A DNA stretch of 36,675 nucleotides from Chroococcidiopsidaceae cyanobacterium CP_BM_ER_R8_30 (GCA_019244235.1 JAFASY010000309.1:1-36675), one strand, 5' to 3'. Numbered from the stretch's first letter, positions 1 through 7,813 are shown. Program-made: numbers and translations. The notes: a model not told the origin generated them from the sequence alone.

Positions 1-148
1 GGCGAAAAATAGTGGGATTAGACACGACTAAGACTTTCTTGCCGAGTTCCAGGCTAGTCATCAAATGACCTAAATCCTGCAAACCATTGTCGGCAATTTT
101 AACGTCGTAAGATTGTTGTGGTAAATCTACGCGGATTGGGGAAGGCAT
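1..148 (-). CDS. aroB: 3-dehydroquinate synthase, N-terminal part (runs off the window)
   Basis: This is the first 49 codons of a minus-strand gene that continues past base 1. It starts at an ATG (148-146), reads MPSPIRVDLPQQSYDVKI, and reaches GKKVLVVSNPTIF near residue 37. That opening strand and the K-V-L-V-V-S-N-P segment are typical of cyanobacterial AroB, where they form the first part of the NAD-binding fold. AroB converts DAHP to 3-dehydroquinate in the shikimate pathway in the cytosol. The catalytic zinc ligands lie outside the window, so the call rests on N-terminal similarity only. It diverges from petL, with 90 bases between the two start codons. Confidence 0.82.
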   Translation of the reverse strand, partial: MPSPIRVDLPQQSYDVKIADNGLQDLGHLMTSLELGKKVLVVSNPTIFR

Positions 149-238
149 TGCCAAAATCCTTTTCCAGGCACCCTGCCGCTGTATTTTACTCCAGTTAATG
201 CTTCAATAGTTTTAGTTAGTATCTAGGGAAAGACAAAA

Positions 239-334
239 ATGTTTGGAGTTATAGCTTATATCGCAATTTTGTTAGGAGCCTTTGCTGTTGCCGTGCTGCT
301 GCTTTTCGGTCTTAGAGCTGTCAAGTTAATCTAA
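239..334 (+). CDS. petL: Cytochrome b6-f complex subunit VI (PetL)
   Basis: This is a 31-codon ORF beginning MFGVIAYIAILL and ending LLFGLRAVKLI. It is one transmembrane helix followed by a short basic tail. The length, the single helix and the F-G-L/I-(R/K)-x-x-K-(L/I) ending match cyanobacterial PetL, a small peripheral subunit that stabilises the cytochrome b6-f complex in the thylakoid membrane. AGGGAAAGA, about 6 bases before the ATG, can serve as ribosome binding site. PetL sequences vary widely, so another 30-residue photosynthetic membrane peptide is possible. It lies between aroB and the ferredoxin/MBL gene and is not clearly in an operon with either. Confidence 0.7.
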   Translation: MFGVIAYIAILLGAFAVAVLLLFGLRAVKLI

Positions 335-432
335 TTAAATTTCATCAGCCCTGAATCCTGACCCCTTCTTCATCAACGCTTGTCCATGGGTGCAAAAGAT
401 CTAGCATAGAAGAAATAGCGTGAGGTGAAAAA

Positions 433-1305
433 ATGGCTCATCTCAGTCAACGCCGCTCTGAAAATGTGAGTGGTGACTTCTATGTTGATAGCACCTGTAT
501 TGATTGTGACACCTGCCGTTGGATGACTCCAGAGGTATTCTATCGTGCAGGAGACCAATCTGCTGTCTATCATCAACCCGTTAACGAAACTGAAAGACTA
601 CGAGCAATGCAGGCTCTCTTAGCCTGTCCTACTGCTTCCATTGGGACAGTAGAAAAGCCAACAGATATCAAAGTTGCTCAGCTCAGTTTTCCCATCCCAG
701 TTGCTGAAAATGTTTACCACTGTGGTTACCATTCAGAGAACTCCTACGGTGCTGCTAGCTACTTAATTCAGCGCCCTGAAGGCAATGTATTGGTTGATTC
801 TCCCCGCTGGGCACCACCTCTAGTTAAACGCCTGGAGGAGATGGGAGGTATTCGCTACATGTACCTAACTCATAGAGATGATGTGGCAGATCATCAAAAG
901 TTTCAGGAACACTTTGGATGCGATCGCATCCTCCACATTGACGATATCTCTGCTGGGACGCGGAACGTTGAGATCCAACTAACTGGTTCAGAACCCTTTG
1001 CCTTAGACGCTGATTTGTTAATTATTCCAGTCCCAGGGCATACTAAAGGTCACACTGTTCTGCTTTATAAAAATAAATTTCTATTTACTGGTGACCATCT
1101 TGCCTGGTCAAGTCAGCTCAACCACCTAGCTGCTTTCCGTGAAGTTTGTTGGTACTCCTGGTCAAAGCAGATTCAATCGATGCGGCAATTAGCTAATTAT
1201 ACGTTTGAATGGGTGCTACCAGGGCACGGACGTCGCTATCACGCTGATGCTAATACTATGGGCCATCAAATGCATCAATGTATAGAGTGGATGGAATTGC
1301 AATAG
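433..1305 (+). CDS. Ferredoxin-like / metallo-beta-lactamase fusion hydrolase
   Basis: The protein has 290 residues and two parts. Residues 15-70 look like a single-cluster ferredoxin domain: Cys22, Cys25 and Cys28 are spaced C-x2-C-x2-C, and Cys65 is followed by Pro, a pattern able to hold one 4Fe-4S cluster. Residues 75-290 form a metallo-beta-lactamase fold, with T-H147-R-D-D-V-A-D153-H154, PGHTKGHT near residue 204, FTGDH near residue 218 and PGHGRR near residue 262. The first motif is not the canonical HxHxDH: Asp replaces the second His and the spacing is longer. The start is supported by GAGGTG 7 bases upstream. Similar fusions occur in cyanobacteria and plants. The substrate is unknown to me, and a redox-sensed hydrolase or thiolesterase is an inference. 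Confidence 0.85.
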   Translation: MAHLSQRRSENVSGDFYVDSTCIDCDTCRWMTPEVFYRAGDQSAVYHQPVNETERLRAMQALLACPTASIGTVEKPTDIKVAQLSFPIPVAENVYHCGYHSENSYGAASYLIQRPEGNVLVDSPRWAPPLVKRLEEMGGIRYMYLTHRDDVADHQKFQEHFGCDRILHIDDISAGTRNVEIQLTGSEPFALDADLLIIPVPGHTKGHTVLLYKNKFLFTGDHLAWSSQLNHLAAFREVCWYSWSKQIQSMRQLANYTFEWVLPGHGRRYHADANTMGHQMHQCIEWMELQ

Positions 1306-1338
1306 TTACCGTCTGCTGCGATCTACTCTTTGCTACAA

Positions 1339-1968
1339 CTAAGAGCACCGCTGTGATTTGCGTAAAACGGTTGCTAAACTCACTCGTTTCATAACCCAAT
1401 ACAAGCCTGCGACTATGATAAAAGTTATAGCGATAATCACCAGCGGACGTTTACCAACTACATTGTTTACAACCTCGGTAGCTATAGCATCTGGTGCCGT
1501 AACCAGATCCCAGCTATTAAACCGCAGAAATCGTCCTAGGTAGATACCAATCGCACTGAGAAGGTGACAGATTACCTCAGCTATCAGCATCCATCTTCCT
1601 AGCCTTAGACGGTTTAAGTAATGATCTAGATTAATTAGGGATAGGACATAAGCTTCAAACCCACATAGGATATATAAGATATACCCAGGAATAACAACGA
1701 GGGTAATAAGCCATACGGAGTTAACTTTGCGGATCTCCTGGATGAGATGAATGACATCTGTCAGCACGTAAGGTGCATTGGGCAAGAAAGCCAAGAAAAC
1801 CAAGCCTCCCAGCCACCAGAACCAAGAACGAGATCGCCGCTTCCGAAAGAGCCAAAAACTTAAAGCCAAAGGTACGAAAGCTAGAAACAGATTCCAACTC
1901 ATCCAGCGAATATTCGATAACACGCCTTGCCAGATATGGGTGAGGAAGGTAATCAGTTCCGCTTTCAT
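1339..1968 (-). CDS. DUF1361 family integral membrane protein
   Basis: The protein has 209 residues and about six hydrophobic segments. WMSWNLFLAFVPLAL (residues 22-36) and FLPNAPYVLTDVIHL (residues 61-75) are the conserved hallmarks of DUF1361. The function of this family is not established. It converges on the ferredoxin/MBL gene, with 33 bases between the two stops. On the other side it is separated from the PirA-like gene by a terminator-like hairpin (2046-2080), so it is probably transcribed on its own. The ATG at 1968 begins MKAELITFLTHIW, a plausible start just before the first helix. Confidence 0.85.
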   Translation of the reverse strand: MKAELITFLTHIWQGVLSNIRWMSWNLFLAFVPLALSFWLFRKRRSRSWFWWLGGLVFLAFLPNAPYVLTDVIHLIQEIRKVNSVWLITLVVIPGYILYILCGFEAYVLSLINLDHYLNRLRLGRWMLIAEVICHLLSAIGIYLGRFLRFNSWDLVTAPDAIATEVVNNVVGKRPLVIIAITFIIVAGLYWVMKRVSLATVLRKSQRCS

Positions 1969-2045
1969 CTAGGATTTCTTCTCAAACAGATCGATGATGA
2001 TATTACAGAATTTTAACCAATCTGTTGCGAATCCTCACTCTTCGT

Positions 2046-2080
2046 AAAAAGAGGTCAGGATAGAGCCTTTCTCTAGCCTC
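2046..2080 (-). terminator. Candidate intrinsic terminator downstream of the PirA-like gene
   Basis: Read on the minus strand, GAGG-c-TAGAG-aaagg-CTCTA-tcctga-CCTC forms a two-part hairpin followed directly by TTTTT. It starts 49 bases after the stop of the 51-residue gene and lies before the DUF1361 start. The inner stem is only 5 bp and the internal loop is asymmetric, so strength is uncertain. No energy calculation was possible. Confidence 0.4.
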
Positions 2081-2128
2081 GACCCCTAACTAACCCTCAA
2101 TAATAAAGGCTTCTCATTATAAGGTGTT

Positions 2129-2284
2129 TCACTTATAGTAGTTAATTTCTGCTTCTATTTGACGAATTAAGTTTTCGTCCCCTTGGGCTCTTGCTACTTC
2201 CAAACGATGATGTAAAGTTTTTTGAATGTTGGTAAGGTGAGTTTCAGCTAGTTTTTGACGCTGTTCTCGGAGATTTTTATTCAT
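2129..2284 (-). CDS. pirA: 51-residue PirA-like small protein (candidate PII-interacting regulator)
   Basis: This small gene reads MNKNLREQRQKLAET at its start and ends IRQIEAEINYYK. It is 51 residues, strongly charged and almost entirely helical in character, with R-L-E-V-A-R-A-Q-G-D-E-N in the middle. A good ribosome binding site (AAGAAGGG) lies about 5 bases before the ATG. The length equals that of PirA (Ssr0692) of Synechocystis, which binds the PII protein and restrains flux into arginine synthesis. The gene also has an exact GTA-N8-TAC NtcA-type site upstream, as expected for a nitrogen-controlled gene. The PirA name is inferred from length, composition and promoter, not from a remembered alignment. 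The alternative is an unrelated small helical protein under NtcA control. Confidence 0.6.
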   Translation of the reverse strand: MNKNLREQRQKLAETHLTNIQKTLHHRLEVARAQGDENLIRQIEAEINYYK

Positions 2285-2344
2285 GACGTACCCTTCTTGA
2301 TTTTCAACTATTTTGTTATACGACTATAACATTAAAGCAAAAAG

Positions 2345-2358
2345 GTAGCATAAACTAC
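2345..2358 (-). promoter_or_regulatory. NtcA-type binding site (GTA-N8-TAC)
   Basis: GTAGCATAAACTAC matches the palindromic NtcA consensus exactly. On the minus strand the hexamers TATAGT and TATAAC follow 16 to 24 bases downstream (2328-2323 and 2320-2315). The second is at roughly the spacing of an NtcA-activated class II promoter, and either is compatible with repression by promoter overlap. The site is 60 bases from the PirA-like start and 46 bases from the divergent SAM hydrolase start. No convincing -10 is seen on the plus side. Within 2315-2330 there is also a 6-bp inverted repeat, GTTATA-cgac-TATAAC. Confidence 0.6.
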
Positions 2359-2404
2359 AGAAAATCCCGATTTTTTAAGAATTCAGTTTCGCGATCTGAC
2401 TTGT

Positions 2405-3205
2405 ATGCAGCAGAGGTATCAAAACAGGCTCCTGACGCTTCTTAGTGATTTTGGAGAGCGAGATGTCTATGTAGGGGTCATGAAGGGAGTGATCGCCCAA
2501 GTCAACAGATCCATAACAGCTGTAGATTTAACACACCAGATTCCGCCTCAGAATATTGCAGCAGCACGGTTCTGTTTGATGAATGCCTATCCCTACTTTC
2601 CGTCAGGGACAGTGCATGTCGCTGTTGTCGATCCGGGTGTGGGTAGCATGAGACGAGCAGTGGCAGTGGAATTGACAGATGGATTTTTGGTAGGGCCAGA
2701 TAATGGGCTATTTAGTGGGGTGCTAAGTCAATCGCAGGTGGTCGCGGCTGTTGAACTGACGAATCCAGATTATTGGAGAACCTCCGAACCCAGTGCCACT
2801 TTCCACGGACGCGACATTTTCGCTCCAGTAGGAGCGCATCTAGCTAGTGGTGTCTCATTAAAACACCTGGGTCAAACTATTGAGCCATCCACTCTAGTTC
2901 AACTTGCTATCCCTGGATGTACTCACACGAGATTGGGTATTATCGGTTATATTCAATACATTGACCGCTTTGGCAACTTAATTACCAACATTCCAGGTGC
3001 TTATGTTCAAGGCAAGACTTGGTCTGTATCAGCGGCAGGATTAAGTATATCAGGGGGTCAAACTTACAGCGATGTTCCACCTGGCAATCTTGTCGCTTTA
3101 GTTGGCAGTCATAATTGGGTGGAAATCGCTGTTAATGGCGGTAACGCTCAATCCCAATTACCGCTAGACTGGGGATCTAGAGTGCAAGTTGAGCTGCAAC
3201 CATAG
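2405..3205 (+). CDS. S-adenosyl-L-methionine hydrolase (SAM hydroxide adenosyltransferase, DUF62)
   Basis: The protein has 266 residues. LLSDFGERDVYVGVMKG (near residue 12), VVDPGVGSMRRAVAV (near 76), GPDNGLFS (near 97), FHGRDIFAPVGAHLA (near 133) and IDRFGNLITNI (near 185) are the signature blocks of the DUF62 family. It is related to fluorinase but normally cleaves S-adenosylmethionine to adenosine and methionine with water-derived hydroxide. The R-D-I-F-A-P segment and the D-x-F-G-N-L-I-T-N segment line the adenosine pocket. It ends 9 bases before the DUF2301 membrane gene and is probably co-transcribed with it. Its biological purpose in cyanobacteria is not settled. Confidence 0.9.
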   Translation: MQQRYQNRLLTLLSDFGERDVYVGVMKGVIAQVNRSITAVDLTHQIPPQNIAAARFCLMNAYPYFPSGTVHVAVVDPGVGSMRRAVAVELTDGFLVGPDNGLFSGVLSQSQVVAAVELTNPDYWRTSEPSATFHGRDIFAPVGAHLASGVSLKHLGQTIEPSTLVQLAIPGCTHTRLGIIGYIQYIDRFGNLITNIPGAYVQGKTWSVSAAGLSISGGQTYSDVPPGNLVALVGSHNWVEIAVNGGNAQSQLPLDWGSRVQVELQP

Positions 3206-3214
3206 GAGAAAACT

Positions 3215-3871
3215 ATGACTCAAGCACAGCCGTCTGAACCTGTGATCTATCAAGGTCAGTTTGGAGAATTTACAATTACACAAAGCGATCGCTCTGGAGT
3301 TATTATCTACCGCGCTGGCTTGCTGCTCGCTGCCATCAGTTTTGCCATTGGTAGCTTTGGAGTGTTGCTAGACAACCACCAATTTATTTGGCAGGCACTG
3401 ACTCCCCTATATGCCTGTTTCTGTCTAGCATTGGGCATTAGCTTGTTGACAATTCACATTTATCTCGCCGTACTGCATCGGCTACTTCAGACTTTTTGGG
3501 CGATCGGTTGTGTTATTGCAGTTGCCTTAGCACTCTCTAGTCACGAACCGCTAGCTCTATTCATTTACAATCACCCAGCTGCTCTGTTTGGTGTAGGCTT
3601 CACGTTTGCAGCTTTAACTGGAATCTATTTCAAAGAGGCTTTTTGCTTCAACCGACTAGAAACTAAACTCCTGACTCCGTTGGTGCCAGTATTATTACTA
3701 GGACATCTATTAGGTGTTCTACCAGTTCAGTGGGAAAGGGCAATGCTTGCTACCTGGGCTGCCCTATTTGTCACGTTTGCACTTCGTAAGGTAATACAGC
3801 CAATCCCACCTGATATTGGAGACAAGTCCGTCTTTGCTTATTTGCAAGAACAGCGTTCGGTAAAGGTATAA
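3215..3871 (+). CDS. DUF2301 integral membrane protein
   Basis: The protein has 218 residues. A soluble N-terminal stretch (YQGQFGEFTITQSDRSGVI) leads into about six hydrophobic helices, and the C-terminus is cytosolic and polar. The opening Y-x-G-x-F-G-x-F-x-I and Y-R-A-G-L-L-L-A segments are typical of DUF2301, a family found in cyanobacteria and plastid-bearing plants with no agreed function. GGAGAA, 5 bases before the ATG, is the ribosome binding site. It directly follows the SAM hydrolase gene and is likely its operon partner. Confidence 0.85.
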   Translation: MTQAQPSEPVIYQGQFGEFTITQSDRSGVIIYRAGLLLAAISFAIGSFGVLLDNHQFIWQALTPLYACFCLALGISLLTIHIYLAVLHRLLQTFWAIGCVIAVALALSSHEPLALFIYNHPAALFGVGFTFAALTGIYFKEAFCFNRLETKLLTPLVPVLLLGHLLGVLPVQWERAMLATWAALFVTFALRKVIQPIPPDIGDKSVFAYLQEQRSVKV

Positions 3872-3894
3872 GCAAAGAGCAGACTGGTAAACAG

Positions 3895-4149
3895 CTAATC
3901 ACCTAGCTCAAGAACCTTATCTAACTGCTTTCTAATTTCTTCTAAAGAATTAGCTTCAATAGCCTGCTCAGATTCTGCTGCGATTTCACACAGGTTAGGT
4001 TGATACATTTTTTGGGAAAACGTCATAGGACTGACACATTTTATCGGCTGATGAGCTAACCATCTAGCCGTTATGTCAGGTCGCTGAGACTTACCATGGC
4101 TTAAATCCTGACTTCCTATTTGTTTGCGCTTGATGTGCTTCGATTTCAT
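3895..4149 (-). CDS. Hypothetical protein, 84 residues
   Basis: I do not recognise this protein. The N-terminal half is basic (MKSKHIKRKQIGS) and the C-terminal third is acidic and helical, ending SLEEIRKQLDKVLELGD. No clear ribosome binding site precedes the ATG. It converges on the DUF2301 gene with a 23-base gap. The 286 bases beyond it, 4150-4435, show no gene, tRNA or strong repeat. It may be a real small cyanobacterial protein or a chance ORF. Confidence 0.35.
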   Translation of the reverse strand: MKSKHIKRKQIGSQDLSHGKSQRPDITARWLAHQPIKCVSPMTFSQKMYQPNLCEIAAESEQAIEANSLEEIRKQLDKVLELGD

Positions 4150-4435
4150 ATTGTTTTACCAAAAAATACATTACCAAATTGCAAAAGTCTACTTCTTCTG
4201 CACCTCTTGTAACACTTGTCACCCTTCTCTTTGCCATTTATGCAAAGAGCCTATTTCTTATTAATATCTCATTCGGTAGATGAAAAATGTAAATTTATGC
4301 GTAACACGGATATGATAAATGCAGAAATTGCTACAGTACCAATCAGCGTGAGGCAACAAAGGCTGTAGCGGTCAAATCTTACAGTGAAAAATTTGTTTGT
4401 AGGTTAGTCGTTTAGTTTTGTAAATTTTAGGGCGA

Positions 4436-4807
4436 CTATCGGTTATGGTCCCAGTCACGATGCCATCGATAGTCGTCTCTGTCACGCCAGCGGTCGTCTC
4501 TGTCACGCCAGCGGTCGTCGCGATCGCTCCGCCACCAGCGATCATCATGGTCACGCCGCCATCGGTAGTCATCTCTGTCGCGCCAGCGATCGTGATGCCG
4601 ATTGTTTAAATCTATGTCAATGTCAAACAAACCCGCAACTAGCGTTGAATCGTTGCTGTTGTTGTCAGGTAAAAGCTCTGATGATTGCTTTTGCTGTGTC
4701 TGTAGCGACGCTGAGGATGCTGGTGTTGCCAGCAGGGAGACGAAAGATGTTGCTACGAAGGGTAAGCTTGCCAAGAATAGAATTCTATGGCTCATGCTCT
4801 TTTTCAT
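4436..4807 (-). CDS. Secreted Asp/Arg/Trp-rich repeat protein
   Basis: The protein has 123 residues. The start is a signal peptide: MKKSMSHRILFLASLPFVATS, a hydrophobic core, then TPASSA as a likely cleavage site near residue 33. A Gln/Ser/Asn-rich linker follows, including a short hydrophobic VAGLFDIDID near residue 58. From about residue 68 to the end the sequence is repeats of D-R-W-R-D-R-D-D-x-R-W with scattered His. The repeats alternate acidic and basic side chains with Trp, so the mature chain should be extended, exposed and nearly charge-balanced, and able to bind metal or polysaccharide. It is probably periplasmic or extracellular. The function is unknown. The codons are themselves a DNA tandem repeat, so copy number may vary between strains. 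Confidence 0.75.
   Translation of the reverse strand: MKKSMSHRILFLASLPFVATSFVSLLATPASSASLQTQQKQSSELLPDNNSNDSTLVAGLFDIDIDLNNRHHDRWRDRDDYRWRRDHDDRWWRSDRDDRWRDRDDRWRDRDDYRWHRDWDHNR
4451..4600 (-). repeat. Tandem 21-base repeats coding the DRDDRWR units
   Basis: Two perfect adjacent copies of a 21-base unit lie at 4475-4495 and 4496-4516, beginning GTCTCTGTCACG on the plus strand. Degenerate copies extend on both sides to about 4451 and 4600. The unit length is a multiple of three, so copy changes keep the reading frame of the secreted protein. Outer limits are approximate. Confidence 0.75.
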
Positions 4808-4861
4808 GATTCTTTGTACTACTAACTTCTATGTTACAAGAGTGCTTTCGTTGACTTTCTG

Positions 4862-4905
4862 TTCCCACAGAAGGGGGAGCAGTTAGCATCTAAGCCCTGT
4901 GGGAA
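4862..4905. repeat. 9-bp inverted repeat upstream of the secreted repeat protein
   Basis: TTCCCACAG (4862-4870) and CTGTGGGAA (4897-4905) are perfect complements separated by 26 bases. The pair is 55 to 98 bases upstream of the minus-strand ATG at 4807, where a 5' leader or operator would lie. No poly-U run follows in either direction, so a terminator is unlikely. Confidence 0.5.
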
Positions 4906-5025
4906 AAGTACTACACAACAACAGCTTTAGTTTGCTATGATATAATTTATACATTCTTCTACTGACTGAAGCTGAGAAAGCTAATCCAAATTCTTCAGAT
5001 CGAGTAGCACTTAACTAGCAAGTCT

Positions 5026-6150
5026 TTGGAGTCGAAATTGGGAGTAGAACGTGCTTATTGGCTGGCTTGGTCGCAAATAACTGGTATTGGTCCTATCTTA
5101 TTGAGACGCTTGCAGCAGCATTTTGGGACATTGGCAGCAGCGTGGGAAGCCGATATTGCCCAACTACGGCAAGTAGAGGGGTTCGGACCTCAAACAATTG
5201 AATTGGTAGCGGCAGAGCGATCGCGTCTTTTGCCCGAAAAACTTCTACAACAACACGAGCAGGAAAACCCCGATTTCTGGACACCAGAGACAATTGAATA
5301 TCCTCGGCTGCTGCTGGAGATTCCCAGCCCACCACCGCTCCTCTACTACCGTGGTGTAGTTGATCTTGAAGAGAATCTCGGTACTGTACCGCTTGTTGGC
5401 ATTGTTGGCACCCGCAACCCATCTGAGTACGGCAAGCGATGGACTCGTAGACTCAGTGCCGCATTAGCAAGAAATGGCTTTACAATTGTCTCTGGCTTGG
5501 CAGACGGAATTGATACCGAAGCCCACCAGAGTTGTCTAGAAGCTGGTGGACGGACACTCGCAGTTGTAGGAACTGGTGTAGATGTCGTTTATCCTCCCCG
5601 GAATCGGGAGCTGTACCAAGAGATTCTTAATCAGGGGTTAGTCTTGAGTGAGTATCCAGCCGCCACACCACCGGATCGCACCCACTTTCCCCCTCGTAAC
5701 AGAATCATTGCTGGAATAAGTCGTGCTGTCATTGTGATAGAAGCACCTATGAAATCGGGAGCTTTAATCACAGCACGCTACGCCAATGAGTTTGGTCGCG
5801 ATGTTTATGTGCTGCCTGGTTCTTTGGACAATCCACGAGCTATTGGTTGTATAGGACTATTAAGTAAAGGAGCGCAGGTGATTGAGAGTGAAAATCATCT
5901 GTTGGAAATGCTGGGAGCAATGCCACAACTCGATTCAGTTGCACCACCCCAATGCGTGAAGCAGCTGGCTTTGCCGGAATTAGCACCAGAACTCAAACAG
6001 GTGTTGGCAGCAATCGTAGAATCTATGTCGTTTGACTCGATTGTGCAGCAAACTGGCATGGCAGCAGGCTCTGTTTCTGGTGCCTTGTTGCAGTTAGAAC
6101 TCATGGGACTGGTGTCTCAACTGCCAGGGATGCGGTATTTGCGCTGTTAA
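5026..6150 (+). CDS. dprA: DNA-processing protein DprA (Smf)
   Basis: The protein has 374 residues. Residues 5-75 are a helix-hairpin-helix/SAM-like region (ITGIGPILLRRLQQHFG and VEGFGPQTIE). The Rossmann-like core begins at GIVGTRNPSEYGKRW near residue 125 and continues through IVSGLADGIDTEAH, GTGVDVVYPPRN, FPPRNRIIAGIS and KSGALITARYANEFGR. A winged-helix C-terminus closes the protein. DprA binds incoming single-stranded DNA and loads RecA during natural transformation. The start is a TTG at 5026, because an in-frame stop lies just upstream at 5005-5007 and no ATG precedes the conserved E-R-A-Y-W-L-A-W. No good ribosome binding site is visible. It converges on the site-2 protease gene. Confidence 0.93.
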   Translation: MESKLGVERAYWLAWSQITGIGPILLRRLQQHFGTLAAAWEADIAQLRQVEGFGPQTIELVAAERSRLLPEKLLQQHEQENPDFWTPETIEYPRLLLEIPSPPPLLYYRGVVDLEENLGTVPLVGIVGTRNPSEYGKRWTRRLSAALARNGFTIVSGLADGIDTEAHQSCLEAGGRTLAVVGTGVDVVYPPRNRELYQEILNQGLVLSEYPAATPPDRTHFPPRNRIIAGISRAVIVIEAPMKSGALITARYANEFGRDVYVLPGSLDNPRAIGCIGLLSKGAQVIESENHLLEMLGAMPQLDSVAPPQCVKQLALPELAPELKQVLAAIVESMSFDSIVQQTGMAAGSVSGALLQLELMGLVSQLPGMRYLRC

Positions 6151-6158
6151 AAGTTCAA

Positions 6159-6893
6159 CTAAACTTTATGTTGTCTTTGCAATCCCTTGCGAACTAGTAA
6201 CAAAATAACGACAGCCGCTACTAGCAAAATGCTAGAGGATTTGCTGAATAATATAAATCCCTCTGCCTCTAAATGACTGGGAACTCCTAGTATTTGAGCA
6301 ATTGAGGCAGTCAAGTGACCAAGGAATAGATTGACTGGTTTAGCAAACCAAAGCACCATAAACAGGAAATAGATTCCAGATTTACCAAATTTTCTTAGCT
6401 GCCCTTGAAGTTCAGGAGATAACCAGGGTTCAATCGCGCCATAGCCATCAAGCGGGGGAATTGGCAGTGAATTGATCAAGACTGAATAGATTTCCAGGAA
6501 AATCAGAAATGCTAGTGACGACCAGAGCCAACCCAATCCACTGTCTATTGATACCAAACCTAATCTAAAAGGTATTGCTAATAATAAGGTCACAATTGTA
6601 GTGGCAATTGGTCCTGCTGCTGAAACGGCGCTTTGCCACCAACGGCTACGTAATCGTTGCCGATTGATATAGACTGCGCCACCAGGTAGCGCAATGCCAC
6701 CCATAAGCAAAAAGATAATTGGTAGAGTTAAACTGAGGTCTAGATTCGTATATTTAAGCGGATTTAAAGTCAGATACCCTTTGTCTTTAACTGAAGTATC
6801 TCCGCCCCAATAAGCCACTAATGCATGACCAAATTCATGTAGACAAACTGATAGAACCCAACCAAAACATACAACAGCTGCAACCGATAACAC
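6159..6893 (-). CDS. Site-2 protease family (M50) membrane metalloprotease
   Basis: The protein has 244 residues and several hydrophobic helices. H19-E-F-G-H23 in the first helix is the zinc-binding HExxH motif, and PIPPLDGYG near residue 143 supplies the third ligand (Asp), as in the S2P family. These proteases cleave membrane-spanning substrates within the bilayer, often in signalling. The start is a GTG; no in-frame ATG lies between it and the upstream region, and the HExxH is unusually close to the N-terminus. No PDZ domain is visible. It converges on dprA with an 8-base gap, and 122 bases separate it from the MlaE-type gene on the same strand. Confidence 0.85.
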   Translation of the reverse strand: MLSVAAVVCFGWVLSVCLHEFGHALVAYWGGDTSVKDKGYLTLNPLKYTNLDLSLTLPIIFLLMGGIALPGGAVYINRQRLRSRWWQSAVSAAGPIATTIVTLLLAIPFRLGLVSIDSGLGWLWSSLAFLIFLEIYSVLINSLPIPPLDGYGAIEPWLSPELQGQLRKFGKSGIYFLFMVLWFAKPVNLFLGHLTASIAQILGVPSHLEAEGFILFSKSSSILLVAAVVILLLVRKGLQRQHKV

Positions 6894-7015
6894 TACTTTT
6901 GACTCCCAGCAGGAGAAATGAAGGAACTTTCTCCCATTATGACGATTACCTATTTAGGCAAAGGATAAGCGTGCTGCTGTTATCTGTGAATTTTTGGTGA
7001 GAAAAATGCCTTGCT

Positions 7016-7813
7016 TTACATTCCCTGGAAAAACGTGTTCTCAGTCCCCTGAAACATGATCCAGGATAAGAAAAAGTTAGTAATGAAGATCACAAGTAAT
7101 GCTGTCACCACGGCAGCAGTTGTGGACTGCCCTACTCCCTTGGCTCCCCCTGTTGTCGTCAAGCCCCAGCTACAGCCAATCACTGCAATCAAAGCCCCAA
7201 AGCAAATCCCTTTAAGCATGGCATCAATGACATCTGTGATGCGGGTGAAATTACGGGCGGAATCTATGAAAACACCTGGGGAGATGTGGTACAAATTGGT
7301 AGCGATGAGGAATCCCCCAAGCATGCCTGTCAGCAGAAATAGCAGAGTCAAAATTGGCAGCATTAGACAACAAGCAATGACACGGGGAGTGACCAGGTAA
7401 TCTAGGGGGTCGGTTTTTAGCATATAGAGCGCATCAATTTGCTCTGTCACCCGCATTGTCCCGATTTCAGCCGCAAATGCTGAGCCAACTCGCCCTGCAA
7501 GTACCACCCCTGTTAGTGCTGGAGCAAGTTCCCTTGCCAAGGCGATCGCTAATACCCCACCAACAGTACTTCCAGCGCCAAAGTTAATCAACTCTCGCGA
7601 TACTTGGATGGTAAAGACCATACCCACAAAAACCGCTGTCACTAGTGTAATGACTAACGATTCTGGACCGACTTCTGCCATCTGTTCTAAAGTGTTGCGG
7701 CGATTAATCTTGCCACTAAGTAGATGAACCACAACTTGCCCACCCAACAGAATTGCCGACAGTAGCCGCCGACTCCACACTCCCAGAACTGAACCAGTCG
7801 TAGTTTGACTCAA
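7016..7813 (-). CDS. MlaE-type ABC transporter permease (lipid transport)
   Basis: The protein has 265 residues. ARELAPALTGVVLAGRVGSAFAAEIGTMRVTEQIDAL (about residues 88-124) is the signature of the MlaE/Ycf63 permease family, followed by four to five helices and the C-terminal FQGTENTFFQGM. Such permeases pair with an ATPase and an MCE-domain protein to move phospholipid or other lipid between membranes; in plastids the TGD complex does this. Neither partner is adjacent here, so the complex must be assembled from distant genes. The start is a TTG at 7813, reading MSQTTTGSVLGVWSRR; no ATG lies before the first helix. It follows the acyltransferase gene on the same strand at a distance of 106 bases. 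Confidence 0.92.
   Translation of the reverse strand: MSQTTTGSVLGVWSRRLLSAILLGGQVVVHLLSGKINRRNTLEQMAEVGPESLVITLVTAVFVGMVFTIQVSRELINFGAGSTVGGVLAIALARELAPALTGVVLAGRVGSAFAAEIGTMRVTEQIDALYMLKTDPLDYLVTPRVIACCLMLPILTLLFLLTGMLGGFLIATNLYHISPGVFIDSARNFTRITDVIDAMLKGICFGALIAVIGCSWGLTTTGGAKGVGQSTTAAVVTALLVIFITNFFLSWIMFQGTENTFFQGM

Noticed and set aside
4602..4886. 94-codon plus-strand ORF opposite the secreted repeat protein
   Set aside because: It is the antisense of a convincing signal peptide region and looks like a shadow.
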